Shown here in pieces: positions 16,488-24,954 of a stretch of 64,000 nt of DNA (position 1 is its first letter; each line of letters starts with the position of its first letter). Made by a program: the position numbers and the translations under genes. The stretch comes from Clostridia bacterium (GTDB lineage: Bacteria; Bacillota; Clostridia; Oscillospirales; Acutalibacteraceae): positions 40,031-104,030 of the forward strand of contig JAFQRY010000013.1 in the NCBI GenBank assembly GCA_017409845.1, in the 5' to 3' direction. The notes beneath the pieces are model-generated. The model made no database searches. It was not told the DNA's origin and saw nothing but the letters and a program-made list of their open reading frames with translations.

Positions 16488-17735
16488 ATGGAATTTTACG
16501 AAAACAAACAGGAGCCCGAAAAGGCGGTGCTTATCGCCGTTGACACGGGCGATTATGACTGCGAATCCTCGCTCGATGAGCTTGAAGAGCTTGCAAAAAC
16601 CGCAGGTGCAGAGGTTGTCGGCAGAATGTGGCAGAAAAGGGATAAGCCCGATAATGCAACCTTTCTCGGCAGCGGCAGACTTGAGGAGCTTGCCGAATTC
16701 TGCGAAAACAATGAGATTGACCTTGTTATTGCGGACAGTGAGCTTTCTCCGGCACAGCTTCGCAACGTTGAAAAAGCAACCAAAATCAGGGTTATAGACA
16801 GAACAACCCTTATTCTCGATATATTTGCGGAAAGAGCGAGGAGCAATGAAGGTAAGCTTCAGGTTGAGCTTGCTCAGCTGCGCTATTCGCTCCCGAGACT
16901 CACGGGTCAGGGCGTAAAGCTTTCAAGGCTCGGCGGCGGTATCGGCACAAGAGGTCCCGGTGAAACAAAGCTCGAATCCGACAAACGCCATATCAGAAGA
17001 AGAATAAAATCTCTTGAGGAAGAATTTGAAGCACTTGAAAAAAGAAGAGGGCTTGCAAGGGCAAGGCGTGAGAAAGACGGCGTTGAAACCGTTGTTATCG
17101 TCGGCTATACCAATGCAGGTAAATCAACTCTTATGAATGCACTCACTCAGGCAGGTGTGCTTGCTCAGGACAAGCTTTTTGCAACTCTTGACCCGACTTC
17201 GAGGGCGTTGACCCTGCCCGACGGCAGAAAGGTTATGCTTATTGATACCGTCGGATTCATCCGCAGGCTGCCTCACCACCTTGTTGAAGCCTTCAAATCC
17301 ACTCTTGAAGAGGCGGCGTGTGCAAAGGTTATTCTCAACGTCTGTGACGCCTCTGACCCTGAATGCTCAGAGCATATCGAGGTCACAAAGGAGCTTCTTG
17401 AAGAGCTTGGCTGCTCAGGCAAGCCCGTTATCACAGTTTTCAATAAGTGTGATTTGCCCGAAGCAAAGGAAAATATTCTTTTTGAGCAGAACTCCGTTAT
17501 GATTTCCGCACTTGAAGAAAAGGGCTTTGAGAGCCTGCTTGATGCAATTTCAAAGGCACTTCCGCCCACGAGGGCAAAGGCAAAAATGCTTATTCCGTAT
17601 TCGGACGGCGGTGCGGCGGCAATTCTCCGCAAGGACAGCATTATCAATGTTGAAGAATACAGAGCGGACGGACTTTATTTTGAGCTTATAGCCGATGTTG
17701 CGATGATTGACAGATATCAGGATTACTGCGTGTGA
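16488..17735 (+). CDS. hflX: Ribosome-splitting GTPase HflX
   Basis: Ribosome-associated GTPase that splits stalled or hibernating 70S ribosomes. The 415 residues show the N-terminal HflX domain with GSGRLEEL, the diagnostic GGGIGTRGPGETKLE loop (149-163), a coiled-coil helix, then the G domain: G1 GYTNAGKST (206-214), G3 DTVGF (253-257) and G4 NKCD (319-322). The ATG at 16488 is chosen because AAAGGAG precedes it by six bases; the upstream in-frame codons have no ribosome site. It is probably monocistronic. Confidence 0.95.
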   Translation: MEFYENKQEPEKAVLIAVDTGDYDCESSLDELEELAKTAGAEVVGRMWQKRDKPDNATFLGSGRLEELAEFCENNEIDLVIADSELSPAQLRNVEKATKIRVIDRTTLILDIFAERARSNEGKLQVELAQLRYSLPRLTGQGVKLSRLGGGIGTRGPGETKLESDKRHIRRRIKSLEEEFEALEKRRGLARARREKDGVETVVIVGYTNAGKSTLMNALTQAGVLAQDKLFATLDPTSRALTLPDGRKVMLIDTVGFIRRLPHHLVEAFKSTLEEAACAKVILNVCDASDPECSEHIEVTKELLEELGCSGKPVITVFNKCDLPEAKENILFEQNSVMISALEEKGFESLLDAISKALPPTRAKAKMLIPYSDGGAAAILRKDSIINVEEYRADGLYFELIADVAMIDRYQDYCV

Positions 17736-17766
17736 TTATGTCATAAATTGTTAAAACTTTCGGGTA

Positions 17767-17795
17767 TTGACAACAGAGGTGACTTGCATTATAAT
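17767..17795 (+). promoter_or_regulatory. Perfect consensus sigma-A promoter
   Basis: TTGACA (17767-17772), exactly 17 bases, TATAAT (17790-17795). It is the only full consensus match noted in the window and drives the 64-residue gene. Confidence 0.85.
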
Positions 17796-17823
17796 ATTTA
17801 TACGGTTTTATAGGCCGTAACAG

Positions 17824-17840
17824 CCCTGAAATGCTCAGGG
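17824..17840 (+). other. 5' leader hairpin of the small gene
   Basis: CCCTGA / TCAGGG around AATGC in the untranslated leader, 27 bases before the ATG. It could stabilise the mRNA. Confidence 0.4.
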
Positions 17841-17866
17841 AAATAATTTTAAGGGGACAAAAAACT

Positions 17867-18061
17867 ATGGAATTTTTAGGCTCAATTGATACCACCGGTA
17901 TCCAGAATCTTATTCTCTCATTCTTCAAGGCTCTTTCAGAGCTTGATCTCAAGGCAATTGATCTTGACTTCCTTCCGGGTCTTCTCACAGCTATTGCACC
18001 CATCTGGAATCCCATCTGGGCAGAGATCAATGAATTGCTTAATGCATGGTTCGGTTTCTAA
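17867..18061 (+). CDS. Small amphipathic protein of 64 residues, unknown function
   Basis: It encodes 64 residues, rich in Leu, Ile, Phe and Trp, with no Cys and one Lys. Hydrophobic residues are spaced as in amphipathic helices around ILSFFKALSELDLKAIDLDF, followed by a Pro-punctuated segment with PIWNPIW and the ending NAWFGF. There is no signal peptide. The ATG at 17867 follows AAGGGG; an upstream in-frame ATG (17831) lies inside the leader hairpin and has no ribosome site. It has its own perfect promoter and a strong terminator, so it is a deliberate, probably highly expressed monocistron. Possible roles include a membrane-surface peptide, a bacteriocin-like peptide or a structural protein; none is proven. 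Confidence 0.75.
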   Translation: MEFLGSIDTTGIQNLILSFFKALSELDLKAIDLDFLPGLLTAIAPIWNPIWAEINELLNAWFGF

Positions 18062-18075
18062 AAACCAAAAGCTTA

Positions 18076-18107
18076 AAGCCTGCGATTTTTTTCGCAGGCT
18101 TATTTTT
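18076..18107 (+). terminator. Terminator of the 64-residue gene
   Basis: AAGCCTGCGA pairs with CGCAGGCTT around a T-rich loop, followed by ATTTTT. Confidence 0.85.
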
Positions 18108-18139
18108 ATGTATTACACAATTTACATTTTTACTTATAC

Positions 18140-18168
18140 TTGAATAATTGATAGCTTTATGTTATATT
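18140..18168 (+). promoter_or_regulatory. Promoter of the transhydrogenase-like operon
   Basis: TTGAAT (18140-18145), 17 bases, TATATT (18163-18168), about 40 bases before the first ATG. Confidence 0.55.
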
Positions 18169-18209
18169 TTTAATGTTATGTAAAAAAGCAAATTCAGGAG
18201 GCGATTTAT

Positions 18210-18707
18210 ATGTGTCAGTGCAACTGTCAGGGTCCGAAAAGCGATCTTACTCTGCTTGAGGATGTGCTCAACGAATACGGCGGTGCGGCAAGCAATCTTA
18301 TTACAATTCTGCAAAAGGCTCAGAATATCTACGGTTATCTTCCCAAGGATGTTATGTATTGCATTGCGGAAAGGGTGGAAATAACTCCCGCCGATGTTAT
18401 GGGTGTTGCGACCTTCTATTCTCAGTTCAGGTTGACTCCTATAGGAAAGTATCTTATCATGGCTTGTCAGGGTACGGCATGCCATGTTAACGGCAGTGAA
18501 AGAATAACTGCGGCAATTTCGGAATATCTCGGTATCGGCAACGGAGAAACAACTGCCGACGGGCTTTTCACTCTTGAAAATGTTGCGTGTCTCGGCTGCT
18601 GCTCACTTGCTCCCGTTATTATGATAAACGGTGAAGCCTACGGCAATCTCACACCCGATTCTGCGGTTGCCGTGCTTAAGGGCATTCAGGAAAAGGAGGG
18701 CAAATAA
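18210..18707 (+). CDS. NuoE/HydC-like [2Fe-2S] thioredoxin-fold subunit
   Basis: A 165-residue electron-transfer subunit of a flavin-based redox complex. The N-terminal helical part contains YGYLPKDVM and the GVATFYSQF segment typical of NuoE. The thioredoxin-like half has the [2Fe-2S] ligands in ACQGTACHVNG and ACLGCCSLAPV. The ATG at 18210 follows AGGAGGCG. Its TAA overlaps the start of the next gene by one base, so it belongs to a tight three-gene operon. No hydrogenase or complex I membrane subunits are nearby, so it serves a soluble complex. Confidence 0.9.
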   Translation: MCQCNCQGPKSDLTLLEDVLNEYGGAASNLITILQKAQNIYGYLPKDVMYCIAERVEITPADVMGVATFYSQFRLTPIGKYLIMACQGTACHVNGSERITAAISEYLGIGNGETTADGLFTLENVACLGCCSLAPVIMINGEAYGNLTPDSAVAVLKGIQEKEGK

Positions 18708-20458
18708 TGCGTATAGTTATCGGTGAAGGCTCCTGCGGAATTGCGGCAGGTGCAGCGAAGGTGCATAAGGCTGTTGAAGCCCTTATGACTGAAAACGAAA
18801 GCTTTACTCTTGGCAGCACGGGCTGTATCGGTATGTGCTTCCTTGAGCCCATTGTTGACCTCTATGAAGGCAAAACTCTTCTGAAGCGTCTTGTTAAAGT
18901 TACCGCAGATGATGCTCAGGCTATTGTTGATGCGGCAAGAAGCGGTGACCTTTCGGGTATCGAAAAGCTTGTTATTTCCGAAGAGGATGAAAGCTTCCTC
19001 AGCGGACAGACGAGAATTGCACTCCGTCATTGCGGTCTTATCGACCCTGTTTCCCTTGATGATTACAGAGCGGCAGACGGTTATCAGGCACTTGAAAAAG
19101 CCCTTAAAACCATGACTCCCGAGCAGGTTATCGAGGAAATAAAAGTTTCGGGTCTTGCAGGCAGAGGCGGTGCAGGCTTCCCCACATGGTTCAAATGGAA
19201 TGCGGCACGACAGAGCGTGAGCGAAAAGAAATATCTTATCTGCAATGCCGACGAGGGTGACCCCGGTGCTTTTATGGACAGAGCGGTTATCGAATCCGAC
19301 CCTCACAGCCTTATCGAAGGAATGCTTATCGGTGCTTATGCAATCGGTGCAAGTGAAATGATTGTTTATGTGCGTGCGGAATATCCGCTTGCCATCACCA
19401 ATCTTGAAATTGCAATTGCGGCGGCAAAGAAGGCAAACCTTCTCGGCGAAAATATTCTCGGCACGGGCTTCTCGTGCGACATGAGAATCAAGGCGGGTGC
19501 AGGTGCATTTGTCTGCGGCGAGGAAACCGCACTTATTGAATCTCTCGAAGGTAAAAGAGGCATGCCCAGACTCAAACCTCCCTTCCCTGCACAGAAGGGC
19601 TATATGGATGAGCCTTCAAACATAAATAATGTTGAAACCTTTGCAAATGTTGCGTGGATTATCAACAACGGCGGCGAAGCTTTTGCTGCAATGGGAACGG
19701 AAAACAGCAAGGGCACAAAGGTTTTTGCTCTCACGGGTAAAATCCGCAAGGGTGGTCTTGTTGAGATTCCCATGGGTAAAACACTCAGGGATGTTATTTA
19801 CGGCATTGGCGGCGGAATCCGTGACAACAAGCAGTTCAAGGCGGTTCAGATGGGCGGACCTTCAGGCGGTTGTATTCCTGCTGATCTGCTTGATACCGTT
19901 ATTGACTACAAGGCTCTTGCCGCAACGGGAGCGATTATGGGCTCGGGCGGTATGGTTGTTATGGATGAAAGCACATGCATGGTAGGCATGGCGAAATTCT
20001 TCCTCGATTTCACCGCTCTCGAATCCTGCGGAAAATGCGTTCATTGCCGCATAGGTACCGCAAGAATGCAGGAAATTCTCACCCGAATCGTTAAGGGCGA
20101 GGGCAAGGAAGGCGATATCGAGCTGCTTGAAGAGCTTTGTGAAGCGATAAAGGACGGTGCACTCTGCGGTCTCGGTCAGACTGCTCCCAATCCCGTTTTA
20201 ACAACAATCCGATATTTCCGTGATGAGTATGAGGCTCATATCAGAGAAAAGAAGTGTCCCGCAAAGGAATGCGTTGACCTTCTCACATATTCAATTGATG
20301 CCGATAAGTGTAAGGGCTGCACGCTCTGTGCAAAAAAATGTCCTGCAAAGGCAATCAGCGGCGAAGTTAAAAAGGCACACATCATTGATGAAAACATCTG
20401 CATCCGTTGCGGTCAGTGCGTGAATTCCTGCCGCTTTGATGCGATTGTTGTAGAATAA
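18707..20458 (+). CDS. NuoF/HydB-like FMN and Fe-S subunit with C-terminal 2x[4Fe-4S] ferredoxin
   Basis: A 583-residue NAD(H)-binding flavoprotein subunit. Domains in order: an N-terminal ferredoxin-like segment (about 1-110, CIGMC), the FMN/NADH domain with GRGGAGFPTWFKW and CNADEGDPGAFMDR, the AGAGAFVCGEETAL segment, the SLBB region, the 4Fe-4S ligands in ESCGKCVHCRIGT, and a C-terminal two-cluster ferredoxin (CKGCTLCAKKCP and CIRCGQCVNSC). This matches the beta subunits of electron-bifurcating hydrogenases, NADP-reducing hydrogenases and Stn transhydrogenase. It is the middle gene of the operon and overlaps its predecessor by one base. Confidence 0.93.
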   Translation: MRIVIGEGSCGIAAGAAKVHKAVEALMTENESFTLGSTGCIGMCFLEPIVDLYEGKTLLKRLVKVTADDAQAIVDAARSGDLSGIEKLVISEEDESFLSGQTRIALRHCGLIDPVSLDDYRAADGYQALEKALKTMTPEQVIEEIKVSGLAGRGGAGFPTWFKWNAARQSVSEKKYLICNADEGDPGAFMDRAVIESDPHSLIEGMLIGAYAIGASEMIVYVRAEYPLAITNLEIAIAAAKKANLLGENILGTGFSCDMRIKAGAGAFVCGEETALIESLEGKRGMPRLKPPFPAQKGYMDEPSNINNVETFANVAWIINNGGEAFAAMGTENSKGTKVFALTGKIRKGGLVEIPMGKTLRDVIYGIGGGIRDNKQFKAVQMGGPSGGCIPADLLDTVIDYKALAATGAIMGSGGMVVMDESTCMVGMAKFFLDFTALESCGKCVHCRIGTARMQEILTRIVKGEGKEGDIELLEELCEAIKDGALCGLGQTAPNPVLTTIRYFRDEYEAHIREKKCPAKECVDLLTYSIDADKCKGCTLCAKKCPAKAISGEVKKAHIIDENICIRCGQCVNSCRFDAIVVE

Positions 20459-20471
20459 AGGAGGCGATATA

Positions 20472-22499
20472 ATGGAACAGATTAAAATTACGGTCAACGG
20501 TAAGGAATGCATCGGCAACAAAGGCGAAACAGTTCTCAATATCGCCGCAAAAAACGGAGTTGAAATCCCCAATCTCTGCTATAACGGTCAGCTTAAGATT
20601 TACGGTGCCTGCGGTATCTGCCTTGTTGAGGCGGAGGGTATGCCGAAGCTTATGCGTGCGTGTGCGACGGTTGCTCAGGACGGAATGAGCTACAGCACTC
20701 AGACTGAAAGAGTAAAGAAGGCAAGAAAAATTGCTCTTGAGCTTATAATGAGTGACCACGAAGGTGACTGCGTTGCTCCCTGCTCGCTCAACTGCCCTGC
20801 ACATACCGATATTCAGGGCTATCTTAAGGCAATCGCAAACGGCGATAACAAAGAAGCAGTTAAAATTATCAAAGAAAAAATTCCCATTCCCGCATCAATC
20901 GGCAGAGTTTGTCCGCATCCGTGTGAGTCAAACTGCCGCCGCAGACTTGTTGAAGAGCCTCTTTCGGTTGCATATCTCAAGGCCTTTGCGGCTGATAACG
21001 ACCTTGCGAGCGACAATCCTTATACCGCAGTCTGCGAAGAATCAAGCGGCAAGAAGGTTGCAATCATCGGCGGCGGTCCTGCAGGTCTGACTGCGGCATA
21101 TTATCTCCGACTTTCGGGACATGAAGTTACAATTTTTGAAGCGATGCCCGAAGCAGGCGGCATGCTCCGCTACGGCATTCCCGAATACAGACTTCCCAAG
21201 GCTGTTCTTGCAAAGGAAGTTGAAGCAATTGCAAAGCTTGGCGTTGATATTAAGACCAACACCAAGGTCGGCAAGGATATTTCATTTGAAGAAATCAGAA
21301 ACGGTGCGGATGCCGTGCTTGTTACCGTCGGTGCATGGAAGGGCAGCAGCATGAGATGCAGGGGCGAGGAGCTTGAAGGCGTTCTCAGCGGCATTGATTT
21401 CCTGCGTGAGGTCAACATGGGCAATATTCCCGACATAGGTAAGAATGTTGCAGTTGTCGGCGGTGGCAACACCGCAATGGATGCCTGCCGCACAGCGGTA
21501 AGATGCGGAGCGGAAAATGTTTATGTTATCTATCGCAGAACAAGGGCGGAAGCTCCTGCGGAGGATATAGAAATCGAAGAAGCAATCGAAGAGGGCGTTG
21601 AGTTTCTCTTCCTCACAAATCCCGATGAAATCATCGGCGAAAACGGCAGGGTCAAGGCCGTGAAGCTTCAGATTATGGAGCTCGGTGAGCCCGATGCATC
21701 GGGAAGAAGAAAGCCCGTTCCCGTTGAGGGAGCATTCAGAACTCTCGATGTTGATACGGTTATCTCGGCTATCGGTCAGAAATATGCTCCCTCGGGTCTT
21801 GAAGAAATCGGCGTTACGGGTTGGGGCACAATTCAGGCAGACGAAACAACCTGCCTCACCGACCTTGAAGGTGTTTTTGCTGCAGGCGATGCCACCAACA
21901 ACGGTGCATCAATTGCGATTGATGCCATTGCCGAAGCAAATATTGCCGCAAGGGCAATCAATGCATACCTTCTCGGAATGCCCATGGATTTCCCGAAGCC
22001 CTATTATTCCGAAAGAAAAGTTACTCCCGAAATGCTTTCTGACAGAGAAAAGAAGGCAAGAGCGGTTATGTCCGTCAAGGCTCCCGAATACAGAAAGGGT
22101 AATTTTGAGGCTGTGCTCAACGGCTTTACAGAAGAGCAGGCGAGGGAAGAGGCCAAGAGATGTCTTGAATGCGGATGCCACGATTTCAAGGAATGCAGGC
22201 TTATCCGCTATGCCAACGAAGACCCGATTGAGCCTGCAAGGCTTGCGGGTGCAATGCATGAATGCTTCAAGGAAACCCGACTTGTCACAATCGAAAGAGA
22301 CCAGGGTAAATGTATTCTCTGCAATCTTTGCGTGCGTACCTGCAAGGAGATTGCAAACGAAGGAATTCTCGGTCTTGTCGGCAGAGGCTTCAAAACGGTA
22401 ATCAGACCCGAATTTGAAAACACCGACAGAGTTGCCGTTTGTAAGGAATGCCGCAAGTGTGCGGAAGTCTGCCCGACGGGTGCATTGAAGATAATATAA
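20472..22499 (+). CDS. Fe-S/FAD oxidoreductase fusion: ferredoxin + NfnB/GltD-like domain + 2x[4Fe-4S]
   Basis: A 675-residue fusion. Residues of about 1-80 form a plant-type [2Fe-2S] domain (CYNGQLKIYGACGICLVE). Then comes the GltD/NfnB-type Fe-S N-domain (CPHPCESNCRR) and two dinucleotide folds, FAD-binding AIIGGGPAGLTAAYY and NAD(P)-binding VVGGGNTAMDA. The GVFAAGDATNNGAS segment closes the FAD site. A C-terminal two-cluster ferredoxin follows (CILCNLCVRTC, CKECRKCAEVC). There is no H-cluster domain, so it is not a hydrogenase. Together with NuoE- and NuoF-like neighbours this is the layout described for Sporomusa-type Nfn (Stn), which couples NADH, NADPH and ferredoxin by electron bifurcation. 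The complex assignment is inference; the domain calls are clear. Confidence 0.88.
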   Translation: MEQIKITVNGKECIGNKGETVLNIAAKNGVEIPNLCYNGQLKIYGACGICLVEAEGMPKLMRACATVAQDGMSYSTQTERVKKARKIALELIMSDHEGDCVAPCSLNCPAHTDIQGYLKAIANGDNKEAVKIIKEKIPIPASIGRVCPHPCESNCRRRLVEEPLSVAYLKAFAADNDLASDNPYTAVCEESSGKKVAIIGGGPAGLTAAYYLRLSGHEVTIFEAMPEAGGMLRYGIPEYRLPKAVLAKEVEAIAKLGVDIKTNTKVGKDISFEEIRNGADAVLVTVGAWKGSSMRCRGEELEGVLSGIDFLREVNMGNIPDIGKNVAVVGGGNTAMDACRTAVRCGAENVYVIYRRTRAEAPAEDIEIEEAIEEGVEFLFLTNPDEIIGENGRVKAVKLQIMELGEPDASGRRKPVPVEGAFRTLDVDTVISAIGQKYAPSGLEEIGVTGWGTIQADETTCLTDLEGVFAAGDATNNGASIAIDAIAEANIAARAINAYLLGMPMDFPKPYYSERKVTPEMLSDREKKARAVMSVKAPEYRKGNFEAVLNGFTEEQAREEAKRCLECGCHDFKECRLIRYANEDPIEPARLAGAMHECFKETRLVTIERDQGKCILCNLCVRTCKEIANEGILGLVGRGFKTVIRPEFENTDRVAVCKECRKCAEVCPTGALKII

Positions 22500-22549
22500 C
22501 TTTGCAAGTTAAGAAAAAGTTCAAAGTGAAGAGCACAAAGATAGTTCGC

Positions 22550-22614
22550 AATTAAGGGTCGCATTGCCCCGACATTCCCTGCCGTGCGTTGTTTTGTGCA
22601 GGGAGCGGCGACCG
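22550..22614 (+). repeat. Hairpin element after the transhydrogenase operon
   Basis: GGGTCGC (22556-22562) pairs with GGCGACC (22607-22613), and inner arms TCCCTGC / GCAGGGA pair as well. The first 19 bases repeat the element at 10968-10986 with one or two changes. It may act as terminator. Confidence 0.55.
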
Positions 22615-22651
22615 TCCGAATGATTATAATTCATCTCACAAGAGGTAAAAA

Positions 22652-23986
22652 ATGAAAAGAAAGTTCTCACAAATAAGAATAATTGCTCTCGGCTATATTT
22701 CGATTATCATTATCGGAACACTTTTGCTGATGCTTCCGTTTGCATCGCAGAGCGGAGAAAGTGCCGGTTTTGTGCCCGCACTTTTCACGGCGGTTTCTTC
22801 ATCATGTGTTACGGGGCTTGTTGTTCTTGATACCGCAACAAGCTGGACTCTTTTCGGTCAGATAGTCATTATTTCACTCATTCAGGTCGGCGGACTCGGA
22901 TTTATGACAATTGCAACAATGTTTTCAATGCTTCTGAAGCGGAAAATGGGGCTTCGGGAACGCGAGATCATGGTTGAAAGCATAAATACGGGACACATCG
23001 GCGGAATAAAAAATCTTACGGGCAAAATCATTGCGGGAACGGCGATTTTTGAAGGTGTCGGTGCACTCCTTCTTGCAACAAGATTTATCCCCCGTTTCGG
23101 CTGGGGTAAAGGTATATGGTATTCCGTGTTTCATTCAATCTCAGCCTTCTGCAACGCAGGCTTTGACCTCATGGGCATAACGGAGCCCTATGCATCGCTG
23201 ACGGGATTTTCGGATGATGCTGTTGTTATCCTCACACTTTCGGCACTCGTTGTTATCGGCGGCATCGGCTTTCTTGTGTGGGATGATATAACCAAACGAA
23301 AGCTTAAGTTCAGATATTATCAGCTCCACACAAAAATCGTTCTCAGCGTTACAGCCTTTCTGCTTGTTGTTCCGACCGTTCTTTTCTTTGTTTTTGAAAG
23401 GAATTTCACCAATGAAGGTCTGAGCTTCGGGCACAGCTTCCTCAATTCGTTGTTTGACTCCGTAACCGCAAGAACGGCGGGCTTCAATTCAACCGATACC
23501 GCCGCACTTGCGCCTGCAAGCAAGATTTTAACAATCTTTCTCATGTTTATAGGCGGTTCACCCGGTTCAACCGCAGGCGGTATCAAAACAACCACCCTTG
23601 CCGTTATCGCAATTTCAACCTTCAATGGTATTACACGCCGCCAGTCAAAGGGCATCTTCGGCAGACGGCTTGAAAAGGATGCAATCCATCAGGCAAGCTC
23701 CGTTGTTTTCACCAACATCACTCTTGCAATCATCGGCATCATTGCCATTCTTGCAATCCAGCCCTCACTTGAAATTTCGGATGTAATTTTTGAATGCATA
23801 TCCGCAATAGGCACGGTCGGCATGACAACGGGAATCACCCGTGACCTTGCAACGGCATCAAGGCTTATTGTTGCGTTTCTTATGTTCTGCGGCAGGGTCG
23901 GCAGCGTTTCGTTTGCTCTTGCACTCATGGAGAAAAAAGCTGCTCCGCCAATCAAAAATCCGAGAGAAAAAATCACGATAGGATAA
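22652..23986 (+). CDS. ktrB: Potassium uptake channel subunit KtrB/TrkH
   Basis: Integral membrane K+ channel subunit, 444 residues with four pore repeats. Filter-like loops are visible: SSSCVTGLVVLDT (first), FCNAGFDLMG (second), ARTAGFNSTD (third) and AIGTVGMTTG (fourth), each with the critical Gly. The GGSPGSTAGGIKTTT segment is the flexible gating region of KtrB/TrkH. The ATG at 22652 follows AGAGG. It pairs with the regulatory subunit gene whose ATG lies 11 bases after its stop. It imports K+ driven by membrane potential, possibly with Na+ coupling. Confidence 0.95.
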   Translation: MKRKFSQIRIIALGYISIIIIGTLLLMLPFASQSGESAGFVPALFTAVSSSCVTGLVVLDTATSWTLFGQIVIISLIQVGGLGFMTIATMFSMLLKRKMGLREREIMVESINTGHIGGIKNLTGKIIAGTAIFEGVGALLLATRFIPRFGWGKGIWYSVFHSISAFCNAGFDLMGITEPYASLTGFSDDAVVILTLSALVVIGGIGFLVWDDITKRKLKFRYYQLHTKIVLSVTAFLLVVPTVLFFVFERNFTNEGLSFGHSFLNSLFDSVTARTAGFNSTDTAALAPASKILTIFLMFIGGSPGSTAGGIKTTTLAVIAISTFNGITRRQSKGIFGRRLEKDAIHQASSVVFTNITLAIIGIIAILAIQPSLEISDVIFECISAIGTVGMTTGITRDLATASRLIVAFLMFCGRVGSVSFALALMEKKAAPPIKNPREKITIG

Positions 23987-23996
23987 GGTGAATATT

Positions 23997-24641
23997 ATGA
24001 AATCATTTCTTATTATAGGTATGGGTCATTTCGGTCATCATCTTTGTGCAAAGCTTGCCGAGAGAGACTGCGAAATAATGATAGTTGACAAGGATGAAAC
24101 CGCAATTGAGGATATGCTTCCCTATGTTGTCAGTGCAAAAATCGGCGACTGCACCAATATTGAGGTGCTTAAAACATTTGATATTCCTTCGTTTGACACC
24201 TGCTTTGTGTGCATCGGCGAAAACTTCCAGAACAGCCTTGAAATAACAAGCCTTCTCAAGGAGTGCGGTGCAAAAAAGGTTATCAGCAAGGCAGACAGAG
24301 ATATTCAGGAAAAATTCCTTCTCCGCAACGGTGCGGATGAAGTCATTTATCCCGAAAAGAACATGGCTGAGCGTTTTGCCGTCAGCGAAAGCAACGAACA
24401 CATTTTTGATTATATCAGCCTCGGCGGAGATTATTCGATTTTTGAAATTGATGTTCACGACCGCTGGGTCGGAAAAACCGTTAAGGAGCTGAATTTCAGA
24501 GTCAAATACAACCTCAGCGTTCTTGCAACCAAAAATCACGGCGAAGTAAAGCCTGTTATTACGGGTGAAAGACGCTTTGAGCACGGCGACCATCTTCTCG
24601 TTCTCGGCAAAGAGGAAGATGTCCGCAAGGTTACAAAATAA
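23997..24641 (+). CDS. ktrA: Potassium channel regulatory subunit KtrA/TrkA
   Basis: A cytosolic RCK protein of 214 residues that gates KtrB in response to nucleotides. The Rossmann fold GMGHFGHHL (8-16) and the acidic D at the end of strand 2 (MIVDKDE) give an NAD/ATP-type pocket. A C-terminal TrkA_C domain follows from about residue 140 (ISLGGDYSIFEI). The ATG at 23997 is chosen over the upstream GTG because AAGGTG is spaced correctly for it. Operon with ktrB; an Rho-independent terminator follows. Confidence 0.95.
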   Translation: MKSFLIIGMGHFGHHLCAKLAERDCEIMIVDKDETAIEDMLPYVVSAKIGDCTNIEVLKTFDIPSFDTCFVCIGENFQNSLEITSLLKECGAKKVISKADRDIQEKFLLRNGADEVIYPEKNMAERFAVSESNEHIFDYISLGGDYSIFEIDVHDRWVGKTVKELNFRVKYNLSVLATKNHGEVKPVITGERRFEHGDHLLVLGKEEDVRKVTK

Positions 24642-24653
24642 CAGCAAAATGAC

Positions 24654-24683
24654 AATCGGCAGGGAATTAACCCTGCCGATTTT
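24654..24683 (+). terminator. Terminator of ktrBA
   Basis: AATCGGCAGGG (24654-24664), loop AATTAA, CCCTGCCGATT (24671-24681), then TTT. An identical 28-base hairpin stands at 24924-24951. Confidence 0.9.
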
Positions 24684-24733
24684 GACTGTCGATAAATTTG
24701 ATTTTTTATATATAAACTGTAATTTGCTGTTTC

Positions 24734-24776
24734 GGCTCCCTCAAGAGGGAGCTGTCACGTAGTGACTGAGGGAGTT
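24734..24776. repeat. Interspersed palindromic repeat (CTCCCTC...GAGGGAG)
   Basis: Two nested palindromes: GCTCCCTC/AGGGAGC and TCACGTAGTGA, closed by GAGGGAG. This is a MITE-like element type of gut Clostridia (from memory); no coding content. Confidence 0.6.
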
Positions 24777-24821
24777 TGGGATTTTGCGTGAAATTGTTGA
24801 TTAGTAATAAATTTCTACCAG

Positions 24822-24873
24822 TTAACCCCTCCGTCTTTTGCTTCGCAAAATCCACCTCCCCTGAAGGGGAGGC
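24822..24873. repeat. Interspersed repeat TTAACCCCTCCG...CCTCCCCTGAAGGGGAGG
   Basis: It ends in the palindrome CCTCCCCTGAAGGGGAGG. A second copy lies at 63888-63935 with a diverged middle part. Confidence 0.7.
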
Positions 24874-24923
24874 AATTCTGTCAAACAACTTTTCAGATTT
24901 ATAATGACTTTTTCGGCAAAATG

Positions 24924-24951
24924 AATCGGCAGGGAATTAACCCTGCCGATT
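24924..24951 (-). terminator. Terminator of the phosphohexomutase gene
   Basis: Same 28 bases as the ktrBA terminator. Here it sits four bases after the convergent minus-strand stop. The T-run on the minus strand is broken (ATTCATTTT). Confidence 0.7.
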
Positions 24952-24954
24952 ATT

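Noticed and set aside
18210-22499. Electron-bifurcating hydrogenase
   Set aside because: No H-cluster Cys motifs (TSCCPxW or equivalent) occur in the third subunit, which has an NfnB/GltD domain instead.
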